This document shows positions 16,211 through 25,186 of a DNA stretch of 64,000 nt, in pieces. A program made the position numbers and the translations under genes. The notes under the pieces are model-generated. The model ran no database searches. It saw only the letters and a list, made by a program, of their open reading frames with translations, and had not been told where the DNA came from. How positions within the stretch are numbered: the stretch's first letter is position 1; the number at the start of each line of letters is the position of its first letter. The DNA comes from Herbidospora daliensis (GTDB taxonomy: Bacteria; Actinomycetota; Actinomycetes; Streptosporangiales; Streptosporangiaceae). The stretch covers positions 985,691-1,049,690 of the forward strand of contig NZ_BBXF01000001.1 of the NCBI RefSeq assembly GCF_001570585.1, read 5' to 3'.

Positions 16211-18198
16211 GCGAACTCGTCACCCACGCCCTGGTCCGCGACGTCGAGCTCCCCTACGGCGCCGGCACGATGGCGCTGATCACCCTCGACAACGGCGAGG
16301 ACCACACCAAGCCGAACACGTTCGGCGAGGGCGGCCTCAACGAGCTGAAGAACGCCCTCGACGCGATCGAGAAGCGCACCGACCTGGCCGCCGTCGGGGT
16401 CACCGGCAAGCCGTTCATCTTCGCCGTGGGGGCCGACCTGAAGGAGGCCGCCACGATCACCGACCGGGAGCAGGCCCACCTCGTCGGCCGGTTGGGGCAC
16501 GCCGTGTTCCGGCGGCTCGGCGAGTTGCCGATCCCGTCGTTCGCGTTCGTGAACGGCGCCGCGATGGGCGGCGGCCTGGAGCTGGCGCTCCACTGCACGT
16601 ACCGGACGATCTCCGCCGGGGTGCCGGCGGTCGCCTTCCCCGAGTGTTTCCTCGGGCTGGTGCCGGGCTGGGGCGGGACCTACCTGACGCCCCGGCTGAT
16701 CGGGCCCGAGAAGGCGATCAAGCTGATCGTCGAGAACCCGCTGTCGCAGAACCGCATGGTCAAGGGGCCGGAGGCCTACGGGCTGGGGCTCGCCGACGCG
16801 CTGTTCGAGCCGGCCGACTTCCTGGAGGAGTCGCTGCGCTGGGCCGCCAGGGTGGTCAACGGCGACGTCGTCGTCGACCGGCCGGGGCACGACGCCGTCG
16901 ACTGGGCGCCCGTCGTCGAGCAGGCCCGCCAGCTGGTCGATCTGAAGATCCACGGGGCGGCGCCGGCTGCGTACCGGGCCCTGGAGCTCATCGAGAAGGC
17001 CCGCACGAGCGGCCGCGACACCGGTTTCGCGGCCGAGGACGACGCGCTGGCCGACCTGATCATGAGCGACGAGCTGCGCGCCGGGCTCTACGCCTTCGAC
17101 CTGACGCAGCGGCGGGCCAAGAAGCCGGCCGGGGTGCCCGAGGTGCCGGGCCGCGCGATCACCAAGATCGGCGTGGTCGGCGCGGGGCTGATGGCCTCGC
17201 AGTTCGCGCTGCTGTTCGCGCGGCGGCTGCAGGTGCCGGTCGTGCTGACCGACCTCGACCAGGAACGCGTCGACAAGGGCGTCGGGTACGTCCACCAGGA
17301 GGCCGACACGCTCCGGGCCAAGGGCCGGATCACCGCCGACCAGGCCACCCGGCTGAAGAAGCTGGTCACCGGGTCGCTGACCAAGGAGGCGTTCGCCGAC
17401 GCCGACTTCGTCATCGAGGCGGTGTTCGAGGACCTCCAGGTCAAGCAGAAGGTGTTCGCCGAGGTCGAGGAGGTCGTCTCCGACACCTGCGTGCTGGCGA
17501 CCAACACCTCGTCCCTGTCGGTCACCGAGATGGCCTCGCAGCTGCGGCGTCCCGAGCGGCTCGTCGGCTTCCACTTCTTCAACCCGGTCGCAGTCATGCC
17601 GCTGCTGGAGATCGTGCGCGGCGAGCGCACCGACGACGCGACGGTGGCGACCGCGTTCACCGCGGCCAAGCAACTGCGCAAGTCGGCGGTGCTGGTCAAG
17701 GACGCGCCCGCGTTCGTGGTCAACCGGCTGCTCACCCGGTTCATGGGCGAGGTGCTGGCCTCGGTCGACAGCGGCACCTCCGCCGACGTCGCCGACCACG
17801 CGCTCGACGGGCTCGGCCTGCCGATGACGCCGTTCACGCTGCTCAAGCTGGTCGGCCCGGCGGTCGCGCTGCACGTCGCCGAGACCATGAACGCCGCCTA
17901 CCCCGACCGGTTCCTGGTGTCGGCCGCGCTGGCGCGGATGGTCGCCACCGGCGGCGACACGCTCGACCCGGGCCGCGGGTTCGTCTCGAACGAGCAGGAG
18001 GTGCGGGAGCGGGCGCTGCGCGGGCTGGCGGAGGAGATCCGCATCATGCTCGACGAGGGGGTCGTCTCCGCGCCGCAGGACATCGACCTGTGCCTGATCC
18101 TGGGCGCGGGCTGGCCGTTCCACCTGGGGGGCATCACGCCCTACCTCGACCGGACCGGCGTCTCCGAGGCGGTCAACGGAGCCCGGTTCCTCCCTTAG
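16207..18198 (+). CDS. fadB: Multifunctional enoyl-CoA hydratase / 3-hydroxyacyl-CoA dehydrogenase
   Basis: A 663-residue beta-oxidation fusion enzyme. Residues 1-190 form the crotonase domain, with KPFIFAVGADLKEA and the oxyanion-hole/catalytic region NGAAMGGGLELALHC, GLVPGWGGTYL. From about residue 320 the NAD-binding dehydrogenase domain begins (ITKIGVVGAGLMASQFALLF). It contains the catalytic motif VGFHFFNPVAVMPLLEIVRG, followed by two 3HCDH C-terminal domains. It partners the upstream thiolase. Confidence 0.93.
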   Translation: MSELVTHALVRDVELPYGAGTMALITLDNGEDHTKPNTFGEGGLNELKNALDAIEKRTDLAAVGVTGKPFIFAVGADLKEAATITDREQAHLVGRLGHAVFRRLGELPIPSFAFVNGAAMGGGLELALHCTYRTISAGVPAVAFPECFLGLVPGWGGTYLTPRLIGPEKAIKLIVENPLSQNRMVKGPEAYGLGLADALFEPADFLEESLRWAARVVNGDVVVDRPGHDAVDWAPVVEQARQLVDLKIHGAAPAAYRALELIEKARTSGRDTGFAAEDDALADLIMSDELRAGLYAFDLTQRRAKKPAGVPEVPGRAITKIGVVGAGLMASQFALLFARRLQVPVVLTDLDQERVDKGVGYVHQEADTLRAKGRITADQATRLKKLVTGSLTKEAFADADFVIEAVFEDLQVKQKVFAEVEEVVSDTCVLATNTSSLSVTEMASQLRRPERLVGFHFFNPVAVMPLLEIVRGERTDDATVATAFTAAKQLRKSAVLVKDAPAFVVNRLLTRFMGEVLASVDSGTSADVADHALDGLGLPMTPFTLLKLVGPAVALHVAETMNAAYPDRFLVSAALARMVATGGDTLDPGRGFVSNEQEVRERALRGLAEEIRIMLDEGVVSAPQDIDLCLILGAGWPFHLGGITPYLDRTGVSEAVNGARFLP

Positions 18199-18221
18199 GC
18201 TCCCGTGATGTGCGGGAACTG

Positions 18222-18812
18222 ATGCTCGGAATCGGCCTCGGCCTCGGCGCCGGGGTCGCGCCGGGCGCGCTGCTCGGCCTGGTCGTCACCGCGAGCCTTC
18301 GCGGGGGCTTCCCGGCCGGGCTGCGCATGGCGTGCGTGCCGCTGCTCTCCGACCTGCCCGTCGTGGTGCTCTCGATCGTGCTCGCGGGCGCGCTCCCCTC
18401 GGGTCTGCTGCGGGGTCTGTCGATCGCCGGGGGCCTGTACGTCGTCTACCTCGGCGCCGAGGCCGTCGTCGCGGCCCGTACGGCCGTCCTCCCGGCCCCC
18501 GACGAGCGGGTGCGCGCGCCGGTCGGCAAGGGCGTGCTGGTCAACCTGATGAACCCGCACCCGTGGTTGTTCTGGATCACCGTGGGCGGGCCGCTCGTCG
18601 TGGCCGCCTGGGAGAAGGGCGTCGGCCCGGCCGCCGCGTTCATGGTCGGTTTCTACCTGCTGCTCGTCGGCGCGAAGGTGGTCCTGGCCGGGCTGGTGGC
18701 GGCCGGACGGCACCGGCTCGGCCCGCGCGGCTACCGCGCGACGCTGGCCGCGAGCGGGCTGCTGCTGGCCGCGGCCGGGGTGTGGCTGGTGGTCCAAGGC
18801 GTGGCCGGGTAG
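18222..18812 (+). CDS. LysE/RhtB-family exporter
   Basis: A protein of about 196 residues with five or six hydrophobic helices and the LysE-family start MLGIGLGLGAGVAPGALLGL, where the family has GxxxSPGP-like. It also has the internal VLVNLMNPHPWLFWITVGGP, matching the family NPK/NPH-W motif. LysE proteins export amino acids or related small molecules; the substrate is unknown. I chose ATG at 18222, with GGGAA before it. GTG at 18210 is an alternative. It follows fadB by 23 bases and may be read from the same transcript. Confidence 0.78.
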   Translation: MLGIGLGLGAGVAPGALLGLVVTASLRGGFPAGLRMACVPLLSDLPVVVLSIVLAGALPSGLLRGLSIAGGLYVVYLGAEAVVAARTAVLPAPDERVRAPVGKGVLVNLMNPHPWLFWITVGGPLVVAAWEKGVGPAAAFMVGFYLLLVGAKVVLAGLVAAGRHRLGPRGYRATLAASGLLLAAAGVWLVVQGVAG

Positions 18813-18832
18813 CCGCTGGGCAGAGGGAGACG

Positions 18833-19438
18833 ATGCTCGATGCCGTGGACCAGCTGCTCACCTGGCTGACCGACCAGAGTCCGATCCTCGTCGCCACCGT
18901 CACCCTCCTCTACGTCGCGCTCGAAGGCATGCTGCTCATCGGCGTGATCGTGCCCGGCGACCTGTCGCTGATCATCGCCGGGACCACCGTCGACAGCATC
19001 CCCGAAGGGCCGCTGGTGGTCGCGGGCGGCCTGGGCGGCGTCGCGGTGAGCGCGTTCTCGGGCCACTGGATCGGCCGTCACTTCGGCCCGAGGGTGCGGG
19101 CGAGCAGGCTGGGCCGGTGGGTCGGCGACGAGAAGTGGAAACAGGCCGAAGAGGTGCTGCACGGCAGCGGCTGGCTGATCGCGCTGACCTACTTCGTGCC
19201 GGGCCTGAACGCGCTGACCCCGGTCTTGGCCGGGATCCTGAACATGCCGCGCCGCCGGTTCGGCTTGTGGGCCATGACCGGCGGCGCGATCTGGGTGGTC
19301 GGTTACGTCACCCTCGGCGCGCTCGCCGGTGAGGCGGCCCGCCAGAACGAGGGGCTGATCATGCCGATCGCGGCCGGGGTCGCGGTGGTCGCGGCCACGA
19401 TCGGCTTCGTGGTCAGACGGGTCGTCGCGAAGCGCTAG
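18833..19438 (+). CDS. DedA-family membrane protein
   Basis: A 201-residue protein of the DedA/VTT family (polyprenyl-phosphate or phospholipid flippase-like). It has the characteristic [20 protein letters not shown] near residue 30, the re-entrant segment [12 protein letters not shown] and [20 protein letters not shown] with the conserved Pro-Gly, then two C-terminal helices. The ATG has GAGGGAG upstream. Its 3' end overlaps the dxs stop by 4 bases in convergent orientation. Confidence 0.85.
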   Translation: MLDAVDQLLTWLTDQSPILVATVTLLYVALEGMLLIGVIVPGDLSLIIAGTTVDSIPEGPLVVAGGLGGVAVSAFSGHWIGRHFGPRVRASRLGRWVGDEKWKQAEEVLHGSGWLIALTYFVPGLNALTPVLAGILNMPRRRFGLWAMTGGAIWVVGYVTLGALAGEAARQNEGLIMPIAAGVAVVAATIGFVVRRVVAKR

Positions 19439-21312
19439 AACTCCAGGGTGGCGCGGCGGCGCAGCGCGTCGGCAAGCTCGCCCGCCAGGTCGATCGCGGT
19501 GAGCCCGGCGTCGGCCAGGATCTTCGGCCGCTTGGCGTGGTTGAGGAACTCCTGGGCCAGCCCGAAGTTGCGCACCGGCACGTCGATGTCGTGGTCGCGC
19601 AGCAGCCGCGAGACGGCGTCGCCGACCGCGCCGACGCGGCCGTTGTCCTCGACCACCGCGACCAGCTTGTGGGCGGCGGCCAGCAGGGTCAGCGACTCGT
19701 CGAGCGGCTTGACCCAGCGGGGGTCGACGACCGTGACGGAGATGCCCTGCGCGGCCAGCAGCCCGGCGGCGTCGAGGCTGACCTCGGCCATCGGGCCCAC
19801 CGCGACGATGAGCACGTCGGGCTCGCCCTCGCCCTCGCGCAGCAGCTCCATCGAGCCGATCTCGCCGATCGCCTCGACCTCCTTGACCAGCGCGCCCTTG
19901 GGGAACCGCACCACGGTCGGGCCGTCGGTGACGGCCAGCGCCTCGCCGAGCAGCTCGCGCAGCCGCACGGCGTCGCGCGGCACCGCGACCTGGAGGCCGG
20001 GCACGACCTGGAGGATCGACAGGTCCCACATGCCGTTGTGGCTGGCGCCGTCGTCGCCGGTCACGCCGGCCCGGTCGAGCACCACGGTGACGGGGAGCCG
20101 GTGGAGGGCGACGTCCATGAGCAACTGGTCGAAGGCGCGGTTGAGGAAGGTCGCGTAGACCGCGACGACCGGCTTCATGCCGCCGACGCACAGGCCCGCC
20201 GCGCTGGTCAGGGCATGCTGCTCGGCGATGCCGACGTCGAAGATGCGGTCGGGGTAGAGGGCGGCGAAGTCGGCCAGGCCGGTCGGGTGGAGCATCGCGG
20301 CGGTGATGGCGACCACGTCGGGCCGCTCGGCGCCGACGCGGACCATCTCGGCGCTGAACACGTCGGTCCAGCCGAGCTGCTTGGGCCGCTCCTCGCCGGT
20401 GACGATGTCGAAGGGCTGCGGGGCGTGGAAGCAGTCTTCGTCGTGGTTCTCGGCCGGTTCGTAGCCCTGGCCCTTCTTGGTCACGACGTGGACGATGACC
20501 GGGCCGCCGTAGGACTTGGCCTTGCGGAGGGCGGACTCCATCGCGGGCTCGTCGTGGCCGTCGATCGGGCCGACGTACTTGATGCCGAGGTCTTCGAACA
20601 TGACCTGCGGGGCCAGGACGTCCTTCAGGCCCTTCTTGATGCCGTGGAGGGTGTCGTAGAGGACCGGCACGTTGCCGAACTTGTCCTTGACGAACTCCAG
20701 GACCTGCTCGTAGCTCTGGGTGACGCGCAGCTTGGCCAGGTGGGTGGCCAGGCCGCCGATCGTCGGGGAGTAGGAGCGGCCGTTGTCGTTGACCACGATG
20801 ACCAGCGGCAGGTCCTTGGTCAGCGCGATGTTGTTGAGCGCCTCCCAGGCCATGCCGCCGGTGAGGGCGCCGTCGCCGATGACGGCGACGACGTGGCGGC
20901 CGTCGCCCGCCAGGCGGAAGCCCTTGGCGATGCCGTCGCCCCACGAGAGGGCGGTGGAGGCGTGGGAGTTCTCGACGATGTCGTGGGGCGACTCGGCCTG
21001 GCTCGGGTAGCCCGACAGGCCGCCCTCCTGGCGCAGGCCGTCGAACTGGTCGGCCCGGCCGGTCAGCATCTTGTGGACGTAGGACTGGTGGCCGGTGTCC
21101 CAGACGACGCGGTCGCGGGGAGAGTCGAAGACACGGTGGATCGCGATCGTCAGCTCGACCACCCCCAGGTTGGGACCCAGGTGACCACCCGCCTTCGAGT
21201 TCGCGACGGAGCGGACCAGAAGGTCACGGATCTCCTCGGCGAGCCGGGGCAGCTCGCTCGCGTCGAGTGCTTTGAGGTCGGTCGGTCCGCTCAGGGACTC
21301 CAGAAGGCCCAC
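19435..21312 (-). CDS. dxs: 1-deoxy-D-xylulose-5-phosphate synthase
   Basis: A thiamine-diphosphate enzyme condensing pyruvate and glyceraldehyde 3-phosphate at the entry of the MEP isoprenoid pathway. It has 625 residues. N-terminal [20 protein letters not shown] and [16 protein letters not shown] are followed by the TPP/Mg motif [20 protein letters not shown]. The transketolase-like domain carries [16 protein letters not shown], and a C-terminal domain follows. It starts with GTG. Confidence 0.97.
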   Translation of the reverse strand: MGLLESLSGPTDLKALDASELPRLAEEIRDLLVRSVANSKAGGHLGPNLGVVELTIAIHRVFDSPRDRVVWDTGHQSYVHKMLTGRADQFDGLRQEGGLSGYPSQAESPHDIVENSHASTALSWGDGIAKGFRLAGDGRHVVAVIGDGALTGGMAWEALNNIALTKDLPLVIVVNDNGRSYSPTIGGLATHLAKLRVTQSYEQVLEFVKDKFGNVPVLYDTLHGIKKGLKDVLAPQVMFEDLGIKYVGPIDGHDEPAMESALRKAKSYGGPVIVHVVTKKGQGYEPAENHDEDCFHAPQPFDIVTGEERPKQLGWTDVFSAEMVRVGAERPDVVAITAAMLHPTGLADFAALYPDRIFDVGIAEQHALTSAAGLCVGGMKPVVAVYATFLNRAFDQLLMDVALHRLPVTVVLDRAGVTGDDGASHNGMWDLSILQVVPGLQVAVPRDAVRLRELLGEALAVTDGPTVVRFPKGALVKEVEAIGEIGSMELLREGEGEPDVLIVAVGPMAEVSLDAAGLLAAQGISVTVVDPRWVKPLDESLTLLAAAHKLVAVVEDNGRVGAVGDAVSRLLRDHDIDVPVRNFGLAQEFLNHAKRPKILADAGLTAIDLAGELADALRRRATLEF

Positions 21313-21436
21313 TGCGATTCCTTTCCCGTTCGCCGTCGAACAGTAGGAGTGTAGTTCGACAGTGCCCGGCTTCCGGCTCCGAGGCCTGGGGAATCCCTTT
21401 ACGCGTGGTTGGCTTGTCCCCTACCCTCCTGATTTC

Positions 21437-22207
21437 GTGCGAAAAATCATTCCCTTACTCCTCGCGGGCTTGGTGGCGCCGCTTCTTGCGCCCGGAACGG
21501 TCCACGCACGGCCTGTTCCCACCGGTCTGTCCGCTCTCACGAAGAACCCGATCTACGCCTCCGGCAAGCTGCCGGTGCGGTCGTGTCCCGAATACTCCAC
21601 GACGATCGAGGACTTCCTCACCGCGCAGAACTACCTGCGCGAGGCGGCCGAGTGCCTCGACGCCTCCTGGACCACCTTCTTCAAGAAGGCCAAGCTGCCC
21701 TTCCGCAAGCCGGGCATGGAGTTCATCAGCAAGCCGACCAAGACCCGTGCGTGCGGGAACATGGACGGCTTCTGGGGCGGCGCCTACTGCCACGACACCC
21801 AGGGACTGGTCGTCCTGGTCGACGGCTGGATGCTGGAGTACGAGGGCTCGCCCTTCCTCTTCTATGTGCTGGCGCACGAGTACGGCCACCACGTGCAGCA
21901 GCGGGCGGGCATCATCAAGGCCCACGACAAGCTGGCGCCCAAGAGCACCAAGGCCGCCTACAAGTGGCACGCCCGCCTGGAGCTGCAGGCCGACTGCCTC
22001 TCCGGGGCGTTCCTGCGCAGCATCTGGGCCTCCACGGGGCGCGACTCCCACGACTGGCAGCAGATGCTGACGTACATCAAGGAGGACATGGGCGACCCGA
22101 CCCACGGCGGCGGCAAGAGCCGGGCGGTCTGGACCGACCGCGGCTTCAAGGCCGGTTCGCCGAGCGCGTGCAACACCTTCAAGGCCCCGGCCTCACAGGT
22201 GGCCTGA
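21437..22207 (+). CDS. Secreted neutral zinc metallopeptidase (HEYGHH)
   Basis: A 256-residue secreted protein. The GTG start gives a Sec signal (RKIIPLLLAGLVAPLLAPG, cleavage near VHA-RP). The zinc motif AHEYGHHVQQRAG lies around residue 150, and the third-ligand region appears as ARLELQADCLSGAF, the YpfJ-like neutral zinc metallopeptidase layout. Several cysteines (RSCPEY, RACGN, AYCHD, ADCLSG, SACNTF) suggest disulfide bonds outside the cell. It is paralogous to the next gene, from which it is separated by a strong hairpin. The substrate is unknown. Confidence 0.82.
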   Translation: MRKIIPLLLAGLVAPLLAPGTVHARPVPTGLSALTKNPIYASGKLPVRSCPEYSTTIEDFLTAQNYLREAAECLDASWTTFFKKAKLPFRKPGMEFISKPTKTRACGNMDGFWGGAYCHDTQGLVVLVDGWMLEYEGSPFLFYVLAHEYGHHVQQRAGIIKAHDKLAPKSTKAAYKWHARLELQADCLSGAFLRSIWASTGRDSHDWQQMLTYIKEDMGDPTHGGGKSRAVWTDRGFKAGSPSACNTFKAPASQVA

Positions 22208-22217
22208 CCTGCGGTGC

Positions 22218-22243
22218 GGCGGTCATCCACCGGGATGACCGCC
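22218..22243 (+). terminator. Hairpin terminator after first metallopeptidase
   Basis: GGCGGTCATCC (22218-22228) pairs perfectly with GGATGACCGCC (22233-22243) around a 4-base loop, 11 bases after the stop codon. There is no U-run, as is common for actinobacterial terminators. Confidence 0.75.
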
Positions 22244-22244
22244 G

Positions 22245-22260
22245 TAAATATGCATATTTA
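22245..22260. promoter_or_regulatory. 16-base AT-rich perfect palindrome
   Basis: TAAATATGCATATTTA is a perfect palindrome made almost wholly of A and T in otherwise very GC-rich DNA. It starts two bases after the terminator stem and lies 46 bases before the second metallopeptidase start. It fits an operator or promoter element for that gene. Confidence 0.55.
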
Positions 22261-22305
22261 CCCGACTTTACTCGTCAATAAGACCTGCAATATGGTCTGC
22301 AAACC

Positions 22306-23160
22306 ATGCGAAAACCCCTGATCGCACTGGCCTCCGGCGCACTTTCCGTCCTCGTCGTGACGGGCTCCGCCGCTCAGGCCACCTCCTCTCCCCCGCCCCT
22401 GGCCGCCGCGCCGTCGACGGCGGCCGCCCCGGCCCCGATGGCCGCCGCACCCGCCGCCGCGAAGCGCGGGTTCCCCACGGTGCTGACGAAGAACCGGCTC
22501 TACCGGTCGGGCGCCGTGGACTCCTTCGCCTGCTCCCCAGGGGAGCCGCGCGCCGGCAGCGCCAACTCGCTCAAGACCTACCTGCTCAAGGTCGCCCGCT
22601 GCGTCAACCAGATGTACGCCCGCCAGTTCCGCGCGGCCGGCCTGGGCGCCTACCGGGTGCCGAAGATCATCATCAGGGCCGCCGGCACCAAGACGCCGTG
22701 CGGCAAGCTCAGCAACACCTACACCGCGCACTACTGCCCGTCGTCGCAGACCATCTACCAGTTCCTCCCGAAGGCCACGATCCGCAACCCGTGGGGCCTG
22801 ACGCTGGCCAAGACCATGGCCCACGAGATCGGCCACCACGCCCAGCAGCGCGCCGGCATCGTGCCGGCGTTCAACCGGCTCTACGCGCAGGCGCGCACCA
22901 AGACGGCCCGCAACTACCTGAGCCACCGGGTCGAGCAGCAGGCCGAGTGCATGGCCGGGGTCTTCCTCGGGGCCACGCAGGAGAGCCTGCCGGTCATCTT
23001 CGAGGAGTGGGGCCAGGTCGTCGACTGGGCCGCCAAGCACGCCTCCGACACCGTCCACGGCAAGGGCCGCAACCAGGCCTTCTGGCTGGAGCGCGGGTTC
23101 GACTCGCAGTCGTTCCTGTCGTGCAACACCTGGACCGCGCCCAACGCGCGCGTCGCCTAG
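22306..23160 (+). CDS. Secreted neutral zinc metallopeptidase (HEIGHH), paralog
   Basis: A 284-residue secreted protease-like protein. Signal peptide MRKPLIALASGALSVLVVTG ends near AQA-TS and is followed by an Ala/Pro-rich linker (about residues 27-55). The zinc motif AHEIGHHAQQRAG is at about residue 175, with the third-ligand region VEQQAECMAGVFLGA. It aligns over its whole mature length with the preceding gene (LTKNxxYxSG, QQRAGI, CNTxxAP), so the pair arose by tandem duplication. The longer linker and the separate promoter region suggest different deployment. Confidence 0.82.
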   Translation: MRKPLIALASGALSVLVVTGSAAQATSSPPPLAAAPSTAAAPAPMAAAPAAAKRGFPTVLTKNRLYRSGAVDSFACSPGEPRAGSANSLKTYLLKVARCVNQMYARQFRAAGLGAYRVPKIIIRAAGTKTPCGKLSNTYTAHYCPSSQTIYQFLPKATIRNPWGLTLAKTMAHEIGHHAQQRAGIVPAFNRLYAQARTKTARNYLSHRVEQQAECMAGVFLGATQESLPVIFEEWGQVVDWAAKHASDTVHGKGRNQAFWLERGFDSQSFLSCNTWTAPNARVA

Positions 23161-23224
23161 CCGTCCCGTCACGTCCTCCCGTCACGGACGATCCGGTACG
23201 GGAGCGGTTGACTATCCTGACGGG

Positions 23225-23704
23225 ATGGCGCCCTCCCGTACCGAACCGGATCTGTCGTTCCTGCTCGACCACACCAGCCACGTGCTGCGGACCCGGATGG
23301 CGGCGGCGCTGGCCGAGATCGGGCTGACCGCCCGCATGCACTGCGTGCTCGTGCACGCCCTCGAAGAGGAGCGCACCCAGATCCAGCTCGCCGAGATCGG
23401 CGACATGGACAAGACCACGATGGTGGTCACCGTCGACGCCTTGGAGCAGGCGGGCCTGGCCGAGCGGCGGCCGTCGAGCACCGACCGGCGGGCCCGGATC
23501 ATCGCCGTCACCGAGAAGGGCGCCGAGGTCGCCGCGGAGAGTCAGCGCATCGCCGACCGCGTCCACCGCGAGGCGCTCGACGCCCTGTCTGACGAGGAGG
23601 GGCGCACCCTCGTCGGGCTGCTGACCCGGCTGACGCGGGGACATCTGGCGACCCCGGTCGAGGCCCCCCAGAACGCGCGCCGCGCCCGGCAACGCGTCCG
23701 TTAA
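23225..23704 (+). CDS. MarR-family transcriptional regulator
   Basis: A 159-residue winged-helix repressor: LSFLLDHTSHVLRTRMAAAL, the HTH IQLAEIGDMDKTTMVVTVDA, then the wing AERRPSSTDRRARIIAVTEK. A possible -10 element TATCCT at 23213-23218 lies only 7 bases before the ATG, so the transcript may be leaderless. The drug-efflux MFS gene follows 60 bases later on the same strand, the usual MarR-transporter arrangement. Autoregulation and control of the efflux gene by a toxic ligand are inferred. Confidence 0.87.
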   Translation: MAPSRTEPDLSFLLDHTSHVLRTRMAAALAEIGLTARMHCVLVHALEEERTQIQLAEIGDMDKTTMVVTVDALEQAGLAERRPSSTDRRARIIAVTEKGAEVAAESQRIADRVHREALDALSDEEGRTLVGLLTRLTRGHLATPVEAPQNARRARQRVR

Positions 23705-23764
23705 TCGTCTACAACAAAACTATCTGCTACGGTCGCTTCTGTTCCCCCCGAACAGGAGACGACC

Positions 23765-25186
23765 ATGTCCCGTTGGCTCGCGTTGGCGGTCCTGTCGACC
23801 GCCATGCTGATGACCATCCTCGACGGCAGCATCGTGACCGTGGCGCTGCCCGCCATCCAGCACGACCTCGGCTTCACCTCCGCCGCCCTGAGCTGGACGG
23901 TCAACGCCTACCTGATCCCCTTCGGCGGCCTGCTCCTGCTCTCCGGACGGCTCGGCGACCTGATCGGCCGCAAACGGGTGTTCCTGGCCGGCAACGCCGT
24001 CTTCGTCGCGGCCTCCCTGCTGGCCGGGCTGGCCGCCACCCCCGAACTGCTGATCGCCGCCCGGTTCCTGCAGGGCGCGGGCAGCGCGCTGGCCTCCTCG
24101 GTCGTGCTCGGCATCCTGGTGACCCTGTTCACCGACCCCGCGGAACGGGCGAGGGCGATCGGGGTGTTCAGCTTCACCGGCGCGGCCGGGGCGTCCATCG
24201 GGCAGGTGCTCGGCGGGGTGCTCACCGACACGCTCGACTGGCACTGGATCTTCTTCGTCAACGTGCCGATCGGGCTGGCCACGATCGTGCTGGCCGTCAG
24301 GGTGCTGCCCGCCGAGCGCGGCACCGGCCTGTCGGCCGGGGCCGACGTCGCCGGCGCGCTGCTGGTCACCGCCGGGCTGATGCTGGGCGTCTACACCGTG
24401 GTCGGCGTCGAGGCGCACGACACCGGGCGCACCCTCGCCTACGGCTGCCTGTCGGTGGTGCTGCTGGCCGCCTTCCTCGTGCGGCAGGCCACCGCGCGCA
24501 CCCCGCTGATGCCGCTGCGGGTGTTCCGGTCGAGGAACGTGTCGGGCGCGAACGCGGTGCAGGTCCTCGCGCTGTCGGCGATGTTCTCGTTCCAGATCCT
24601 GGTCGCCCTCTACATGCAGCGGGTGCTCGGCTACGGCGCCCTGGCCACCGGCCTGGCCATGCTGCCGGCCGCCGTCGCGATCGGCGGGGTGTCGCTGTTC
24701 GTCTCGGCCCGGCTCAACGACCGGTACGGCGCCCGGACCGTGCTGCTCGCCGGGCTGGTGCTGCTGGTGGCCGCGATGGGCTGGCTGACCCGGGTGCCGG
24801 TGGACGCCGACTACGTCGCCGACCTGCTGCCGGTGATGCTGCTCATCGCCGGGGGCGGGCTGGTGCTGCCCGCGCTGACCAACCTCGGCATGTCGGACGC
24901 CCGCGCCGACGACGCCGGGCTGGCCTCGGGCCTGTTCAACACCACCCAGCAGATCGCCATGGCCCTCGGGGTGGCGGTGCTGTCGACGCTGGCGGCGGGC
25001 CGCACCCAGGGCCTGCTCGACGGGGGCGCGCCGGCGGCGGTCGCGCTGACCGGGGGCTACCGGCTGGCGTTCACGGTGTCGGCGGGGCTGCTCGCGGCCG
25101 CCTTCGTCGTCGCCCTGGTGGTGCTGCGGCCGGTCAGACGCTCATCCGCGCGAGCACCTCGAGCGGGTCGGCGAGTACCTTCGTGA
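23765..25186 (+). CDS. DHA2-family MFS drug transporter (EmrB/QacA type)
   Basis: A 473-residue membrane exporter with about 14 helices. It has the DHA2 motifs ILDGSIVTVALPAIQHDLGF in helix 1, LSGRLGDLIGRKRVFLAGNA (motif A) and the antiporter motif C region GAAGASIGQVLGGVLTD. Proton-driven export of toxic compounds is the family role. An AACAGGAGACGACC ribosome site precedes the ATG. Under probable control of the adjacent MarR protein. The last 53 bases overlap the 3' end of the convergent ROK regulator gene. Confidence 0.87.
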   Translation: MSRWLALAVLSTAMLMTILDGSIVTVALPAIQHDLGFTSAALSWTVNAYLIPFGGLLLLSGRLGDLIGRKRVFLAGNAVFVAASLLAGLAATPELLIAARFLQGAGSALASSVVLGILVTLFTDPAERARAIGVFSFTGAAGASIGQVLGGVLTDTLDWHWIFFVNVPIGLATIVLAVRVLPAERGTGLSAGADVAGALLVTAGLMLGVYTVVGVEAHDTGRTLAYGCLSVVLLAAFLVRQATARTPLMPLRVFRSRNVSGANAVQVLALSAMFSFQILVALYMQRVLGYGALATGLAMLPAAVAIGGVSLFVSARLNDRYGARTVLLAGLVLLVAAMGWLTRVPVDADYVADLLPVMLLIAGGGLVLPALTNLGMSDARADDAGLASGLFNTTQQIAMALGVAVLSTLAAGRTQGLLDGGAPAAVALTGGYRLAFTVSAGLLAAAFVVALVVLRPVRRSSARAPRAGRRVPS

